This document shows positions 57,883-64,000 of a stretch of DNA of 64,000 nucleotides, piece after piece (position 1 is the first letter of the stretch; each line of letters opens with the position of its first letter). The position numbers were made by a program, and so were the translations under genes. The notes beneath the pieces are model-generated. The model worked only from the letters and a program-made list of their open reading frames with translations, did no database searches and had not been told where the DNA came from. The DNA comes from Trichopria drosophilae (lineage: Eukaryota > Arthropoda > Insecta > Hymenoptera > Diapriidae), in contig CM059587.1 in the NCBI GenBank assembly GCA_030407085.1, forward strand, positions 39,735,501 to 39,799,500, read 5' to 3'.

Positions 57883-60800
57883 CATTTATCACGTGAACAA
57901 ATCATTTGACAATACCCAGCATATTACCAGTCCTTGGTTAAAATCACTTGGTGATAGGAAATTCAAAGGTACCTGGATTCTCACCACTTGGTTTTAACCA
58001 AGAACATCAAGGTCTAACCAAGTTGTTTGGACACGAGTCAAGAACCTGCTGGAAAATTTCAATAGCGAGTGCCTTCGGACAGGGTATAATTTTTCAAATT
58101 CGGCTGCATTTTTTGTGTATTTTTCTGGAGGGGTTTCGGAACGCAGCCATTGTCTTATCGGAAGACCCCAAATTTCCAAGTTTCGCGTGATTCCTCGGAA
58201 ACGCGGGGTCGCGTCGTCGTCGATGACCTTCGCTCCGAGGAATTCGCCGCGACTTTGCTTTCGTAATTACAGCGGAACCTCGTTCGTTTTAACGCGCCGG
58301 ATAAAAGCCCGTAAAAAAGTGGACGAGAATCGACGCACAGGCGGTAACCTCAACGTCGCAATCAGATATCTAGAGTGCCAATCAAAAATAGCGTTCAAGT
58401 GGTGTTGACTTGTAATATCGCTCCAGAATATGCCACATGGACTGAATTCGACGAAAGTCTTTTAATTCCAATTGATAGGAGAATTAATATTTTCGTAAAG
58501 GTCACGTTTACGTCCATTAATCCAATGTGGGATATTCCTCCATATCAGCACCACTTTTAAATGGATGTCCATCAAGAGAGGAAGACAGGTAGATCCCAAA
58601 AATGATTTCGAGCTGAAGATTGGTAAAGCACGTCTAAAATTTTGAAGCAGCTCTGTCTCTTTCGCTAACACTCAAAGAGATTTTCGACGCCTTGGCGAAA
58701 TCGACAGAACGAGAGTGGGAAATTGCACGTATACTGCTTGTTAATCGATCAAATCCCGTCATTTCCGCGGCGAAGCCCGAGAGGGGCTTTGACGATAGGC
58801 CGCCTTCGACCTGACAATTAGCGGTAAATGGAGAGAAGTTAAGTACTCCACTTGATCAAAAGCCCTGGTGTTTTTCCGCCCTAATTTCTCCTTTATTTTT
58901 TAATTCGCCGATTGGTCTCCGAGCTTATTTATGAGTTCTGTGCCTCTCGGACTTGCGCCTTCAAGAAAAATAACGTTCATTATCGACGGCGTCTGCAATA
59001 TCCGTTTATCATCGGCTGACGATTGGTGTTGAACTAGCCTAGAATTCTGTTGCGTTTGGGGTCGAATCTTCAGAGTGTGATGATCGATGACTGCCTCCTT
59101 GAGAAACGTCGATTCTCCTTTGACCAGTTGTTAAACAAAATGTCGAAAATTACTCAGCGAGTTACGTTATCGATTTTCACACATTGAGGATCGGGTGATA
59201 CACCAGTAGTCGACCAAAGCCAAACGGACACGATCGTACAAAACTTTAGCCAAGGGATTGTTGAGATTGACGAGGACCGCATCGTCTATTGCGTCGAAAG
59301 TCGTCGTTATTGTTATCACAGAATTATTTACAATCGTTTTTTGTTTAATGTTCACCCTTTTATCGCTCAACTCCGACTTCTTGGTAAAATCTAAGCGTTA
59401 CTACAATTTTGCAAACGTCAAACTGGTAATGACCGAGCGATGCGTTACGGAAGAAAGAACCGATCGCGCGTCGCACACGAATTTTTCTGCACCCCAGCGC
59501 GACAACAACGCTCGGATATGTATGACGAGCACCTTAAACTCTAGAATAAACGAAAGGAGAGACAATACAAAAACGACTCGTGAAACAGATGAAAAATACA
59601 AAAACGGTCAGATTGCGCTAGTTTCCTTGTCTCTCGCTTATCTGTAGCGCCTTATCGATAGCGGATATTACGGCAGATTTGAAGCTTACGTACTTACGTA
59701 GATTAGTAATTATCCATATGCACCTACTTATATATAAGTTGAGTCCTTTTTACATCGAATAACGTTCAATATATGTAATATGTATATGTATATATATATA
59801 TGTATATATGTATAACCTGGGCATATTTTTAGGAGCGGATTTTTACACGTACAAACGCCTTCTTTCATTTTAGTGGATAAAACTTATTATTTGTCGTATA
59901 TTCACATACACATACGCGCACTATTAATCGCTGTATGTATATTTGCATATGCGACTGTATTTCATGCGGTCCGTGGTTATTGATTATGATACGCGATAAT
60001 TAAAGACGAGATTAAGTCATCATTTCACATTATTTCCACTCGCTTTTATATAAAACGATCGTTTATTGTAATAAAGTTAGATATATTTATATTCATATTT
60101 ATAATTCTTTATATAATATATTTTCTCATTTTTTGATATCACTAGGGTGCAATTCTCGTTAACATCGTATTCGATTTTCTCTGCCCCGCATGTGTTACCA
60201 TTCCACCATCATTTCGTCGTTTCCGAGTTCACGACCGCGAGTATTGTTCGATACGTCAACGTAGTAACGGTTTTCATAATCCCCTTCACTTATCTACATT
60301 ATAGACTAGACTTTTTCGTAGGTCTACTAGTTATAGTATGAAAATGAACAAAATTTACATACATAACCTAACATTTTGAAGTACATCCAGGTTTACAAAA
60401 TTCCATTCAAAAAACCAATAGTTTAAGGTTAGTTCACATCATTCGTGTGGTTATTTGATAAAAACTAAAATGGAAAATATCCAAACTTAAAATAGTGTAT
60501 TTTGTTCATTTTTATTCTACGCAACGATTGAGTGCTTGTGATCGGAAATCGACGTTCCTTCTGGCACCCCCTTAAACAGTATCAATTCTGTCGGCGACGA
60601 TTCCGAGGCCAATTCGAAAGCTTCCTTAACGCAGTTCGATTATTAAGACGTAATTTCTCTTTCCGCGTTTTTTTCATCGATATCTTAGAAGATATTTTTC
60701 GCACACGAAATTACGTTTTCGACGCGCAAGGGGTGCTCTTCAAGAGGCAGAAAGGGGACAATGTTTCCTCCCTAGACTTTTGAGATCCGTGCACATTTGA

Positions 60801-62815
60801 ATTTTGTTCGAAACGGTTCGATATTGCGTCTAGTTGTTTGAACTTCTCATTTGACGCACGACTTATTCGCCAAAACCGCCTTTTTATATTAGCGTTGTTC
60901 TTGCAAGCTTCGATCTCCAGACTTTCGCCGTCTCGAATTTCGCGTTACGATATCGCAGTTGGGTTTTCCTCCGAAATACTAAACCCTTAAGAAATTTGAA
61001 CTCCGCTTCGAAACGCAATGGTTACTGGCAAAAGTCGAAATTGTAATTCGCCTAATGGTCTTCTCGAATTTCTTTCGTACTCCACGCGTAATTTGCTATT
61101 TGGATGATCGAGGAATCCTCGAAATGGCCGGATGTTCCATGGAAATTGTGGTCGAACAAAACTGTAGAACCAGCTAATCCCGTTGAACAAAAACTTAACG
61201 CCTATATTTCTTTATTATCGTAACAATTAATGATTAAACTTACATGAGTTTTAACACTTTCGCGAAAGATTCAATTCCAACAACACGAATAATTGTACAC
61301 AATCAGACATAAACTCTTTATAGACTGAAAGATAATGTAACAACAAACTCATATATGTTTAGTCGGAACTTTCAAGCTTTAGCCCGTGTGGTATACTGAA
61401 TAGAATATCCGCAATCGGAAATCCGCGTTAAAATTGCTTCAATGCAGCTTTTTAATATGCCCGGAGTGGAAAATCCGCTTTTCATATTCGCACATGAAAA
61501 ATGACAAATCCTATTAAATCGGGGTCTTGCCTGGGTCTTCGCGAAAATAGTTCGCTTTCGTGTGCACTCGAGTCAAAAACAAAATCCACATATATTTAAA
61601 TCCCGAGGAGAAACGTTTAAAATGTTTTTAAGAGCATCACGAATCTTCAAATCTCTTCGTAGCTCTAAAACGCGAATATTAGCCGTAAATTAAAAATAAT
61701 TTTAATGAAGCAAAGGTGTATAAGAAGCGATATTGTAGCAAATGATAAAGTAATTTTAAAATTCCGAATTCGTATACGATTTGCGGTATTAATTCTACTC
61801 GAAAACACTCGGATTTCACGACCAATATTTTTTTTACTGTCAGCATATTACGACGACGGGGATATTGATAAAGTATCCGTGAAAGTTATGTTTCATTTCA
61901 CGATGATTCCCGAAGATATCGAACGAGCTCTCGGTATAAAAGAAACGTAACGAGAAACGCGCGAGCGAAAATCGCCGTTAGAAATGAATTCGACCGATAA
62001 ACCTATACCGGTTACACGGAAAGCTCCAATATTTACAATAATTATAAAAATATCGATTCTTTGCGGTGAAATAATGTTTACATTGTTCCGCTTGACAATT
62101 TCACTACTTTAATCCTAGGACATAAAATTTTATTCCCGTAACACTTCTTAACCTCCTCCACGTAGCGAATAACTATGTGCAACGTTTCCATCTCTACCGA
62201 TTTTATATATAAGTTATGTTCTCTTATTTAACGTATATAATAATAATATGGGCTATGCGAAGCACTCTAAATTAGGGACTTCTAATTGGAATTTTGAGAG
62301 ATTAGGATGGAGATCGAAATGCGGTACGCTATTGACATACGCGTGTTATGTGCACGGATCGAACGACTTGATTAATTTAGTGGTTCTTTACTCGCGCCTA
62401 TTCTATCTGGGAGAGAATTGTCCCGTGGGAATTGTCGAATACGGATTATCTCCACGTCGCCGACAGACGAGTAAACGTCACTCTCGGAGACGTCGACTCC
62501 AATTCCACGCTTCGCTCGCTTTCTCTTCAGCCCGGCGGCATTATATCTACGTAATCGTCACATAATCATTTTCGCGAAAATCGAACAGGTATCTCCCGAC
62601 CTGGCAGTTGCATCAGAGCCGTGTCGCGGTTTTCCCCGCTAATTAAAAATCGTTTAAAAAACGGGTATTCTTTTGATCAATCGATATTGCCAATTCGATG
62701 AAAACTTGAGCAAAGTTTCCGTTTGGTATCGTGGATATGAAATTTGTCGACACGGCCCTCTTAGTTCTAGAAAGACGCAGAGGAGTAAATCCGTTCCATT
62801 TTCGCGGTTTTTCGC
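57883..62815. other. Probable 3' UTR / convergent intergenic region
   Basis: Downstream of the plus-strand stop, the plus strand is T-rich with many CpG, as expected of a long 3' UTR. AATAAA words occur at 59,545 and 60,070, and TGTATATA (Pumilio-type) words near 59,801. The longest plus frame (about 59,208-59,647, with a hydrophobic VVIVITELFTIVFCLMF run) has no splice support and is not called. Where the plus-strand transcript ends and the minus-strand one ends cannot be told. Confidence 0.35.
57933..58003. repeat. Hairpin of CTTGGTTAAAA words
   Basis: 'cttggttaaaatcacttgg' (57,933-57,951) pairs with 'ccacttggttttaaccaag' (57,984-58,002). Additional cttggt/accaag words lie on both sides (to about 58,025). 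A transcribed version would fold; it lies just after the predicted stop codon. Confidence 0.6.
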
Positions 62816-62978
62816 CTAACGCGACGCTAACATAAAAATTGTTTGGTTGCAATCTGTAGTATCTTCGATGGTTTCTTCTTCTTTGAGATTGTGCTCCGCG
62901 ATGAATCCAGCGGATAAGACGTTGATGGCAACGCAATTCCACGTCCTTGACTGTTCGCCTTGGCCGAGCTTCACGTTT
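62816..62978 (-). CDS. Predicted terminal exon (minus strand), unknown gene
   Basis: On the minus strand a good acceptor (ggttcatccattttcag) ends at 62,979. The exon then reads NVKLGQGEQSRTWNCVAINV, LSAGFIAEHNLKEEETIED and TTDCNQTIFMLASR, ending in TAG (62,818-62,816). About two thirds of codons start with a purine and the third positions favour C/G, clearly better than the other frames. One base at the start completes a split codon. The middle is hydrophobic-neutral and the tail acidic (KEEETIEDTTD). No family was recognised. Its gene would run leftward and converge on the plus-strand gene. Confidence 0.4.
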
Positions 62979-64000
62979 CTGAAAATGGATGAACCAAATA
63001 TTAAGAATTTTTTAAACAAAAAGTTTGACATAAGCTCTTTGTATGAGTTGGAAGCAAACAAATGAAATTGTGGTATAAATGTAAAAAATAAAATTGTATA
63101 TATAGTTTGTATTAGGCTGTTGACACTGAAAAGAATTTCCATCTAACGTATATCATAAATGTTTGCTCTTAACTTTTTTATTTATTAGTTTAAGAAATTT
63201 TAAAATACTTTATGAGGGGTAATTGTAATCATGGAAAGATTATAGCAGACTACTTTAGTGTTTGTCGAGTGCAAATATTATATTTGCAACTCCCCTGATT
63301 TGCATTACCGATTTCTAAGTACTGATTTGTTTTAACAAAGTGCTGCTCCATCAATAAGCAAAAGAGTTGACGTGGAAAGAGTGACATCTGCATTAACATC
63401 TGCATTCAAATAATGAAGTTAAAACAATGAGCTAGTATCACGTTCGGTAAACACGCTAAAATGCTTAACGAAATACGCAGTTTAATGAAAAAAAATCGGA
63501 TGAGTGCTATTTACCCCGTATGCAAATATTACGAATGGATTCATTGATTGCACATGACACATAGGAGATTGACGATAAGAACGCAGTAATCGTACAAAAC
63601 ATGGGGAAACTGAAGTAAACATTAAGAGTACTGATTAGTATTTATATTTGGGCATATTTGCCAAGGTACAGAAGAACACAGTAACAATAAACACAATTAA
63701 TCAATTAATGCTCTTATACTAAATTTCGGCAACTTGATTTATTTCTGTGTTGATGAAAACTGTAATATAAAACCTATAAAACGGATAAAGAAGACTGTAT
63801 ATCAGTAGCAAACAAAATGATTGTGATGTAGAGATGATATGAGAAAAAATAAAAAAGAAATAATAAAAGATAAACAAAAATAGGGTACATAATAAGTAGA
63901 TGGGCTCCCGGTTTCATTTTGACGAGATTCTGCACATTCTTTATTAAAAACCTTCAAAATTAAAAGTCAGGTAAAAATGAAATAACTTTCTGCATTAACA
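62979..64000. other. A+T-rich stretch, presumed intron of the minus-strand gene
   Basis: The CpG-rich composition ends near 62,980. No further exon was seen before the window edge. An AATAAA word on the plus strand at 63,087 is isolated. Confidence 0.35.

Noticed and set aside
59208..59647. Long plus frame with a hydrophobic segment
   Set aside because: No ATG near its start, no convincing acceptor, no motif. Open frames of this length are expected in CpG-rich DNA with few stop-like words.
62847..63065. 72-codon plus frame overlapping the minus-strand exon
   Set aside because: Codon structure is weaker than the minus frame, and it crosses the composition boundary and predicted acceptor without a splice signal.

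Overview
The window reads as a piece of an insect nuclear genome. The signs are GT-AG splice signals, coding-like exons tens of kilobases apart, dense MITE-type and retroelement debris, abundant CpG, and a short (TTAGG)-like motif. A hymenopteran is my best guess from overall style, but no sequence here proves it. There is no complete protein-coding gene, no recognisable tRNA or rRNA and no CRISPR array. By eye the first 52 kb are strongly A+T-rich, and the last ~11 kb (about 52-63 kb) are a visibly more G+C- and CpG-rich domain.

From 1 to 52 kb the explainable content is almost all mobile-element sequence. There is a 5' block of nested inverted repeats (0.26-0.67 kb). A broken LINE contains an inverted duplication of its reverse-transcriptase tail (2.5-3.7 kb). 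A TA-flanked MITE lies at 4.8 kb. Several non-autonomous elements have TTAA at both ends or nearly so, as in the piggyBac group: 7.5-8.95, 9.66-10.4 (left flank TTAT), 20.8-21.5, 35.6-36.4 and 50.6-51.7 kb. TA-flanked elements with CACGGA termini lie at 19.6-20.6 and 46.8-47.0 kb. Other inverted-repeat elements lie at 23.0-24.0 (one nested in another), 27.0 and 29.9-31.1 kb. Two copies of a ~1.1 kb repeat lie at 14.5-15.6 and 43.1-44.2 kb. A heavily mutated Penelope-like element (49.7-50.5 kb) still shows reverse-transcriptase blocks and a hammerhead-ribozyme-like core.

A short module links many of these. It combines a 'cgctgattacgaat' block with an 'aaaatggcgga' block, in either orientation. 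It recurs in at least eight places, alone, in loose tandem with a ~105-124 bp period, and inside at least three different TTAA elements.

The best evidence for host genes is in the CpG-richer right end. Two plus-strand exons (55,644-55,707 and 57,736-57,882) have good splice sites, matching phase and coding-like codon structure, so they look like the end of one gene with a long downstream 3' UTR. A minus-strand exon (62,816-62,978) looks like the 3' end of a second, convergent gene. Weaker candidate exons lie at 21,974-22,320 and 52,007-52,192 (both minus), with a CpG-rich non-coding-looking patch at 25,045-25,440. I could not assign any host exon to a named protein. Stretches not listed as features look like unremarkable A+T-rich intron or intergenic DNA.
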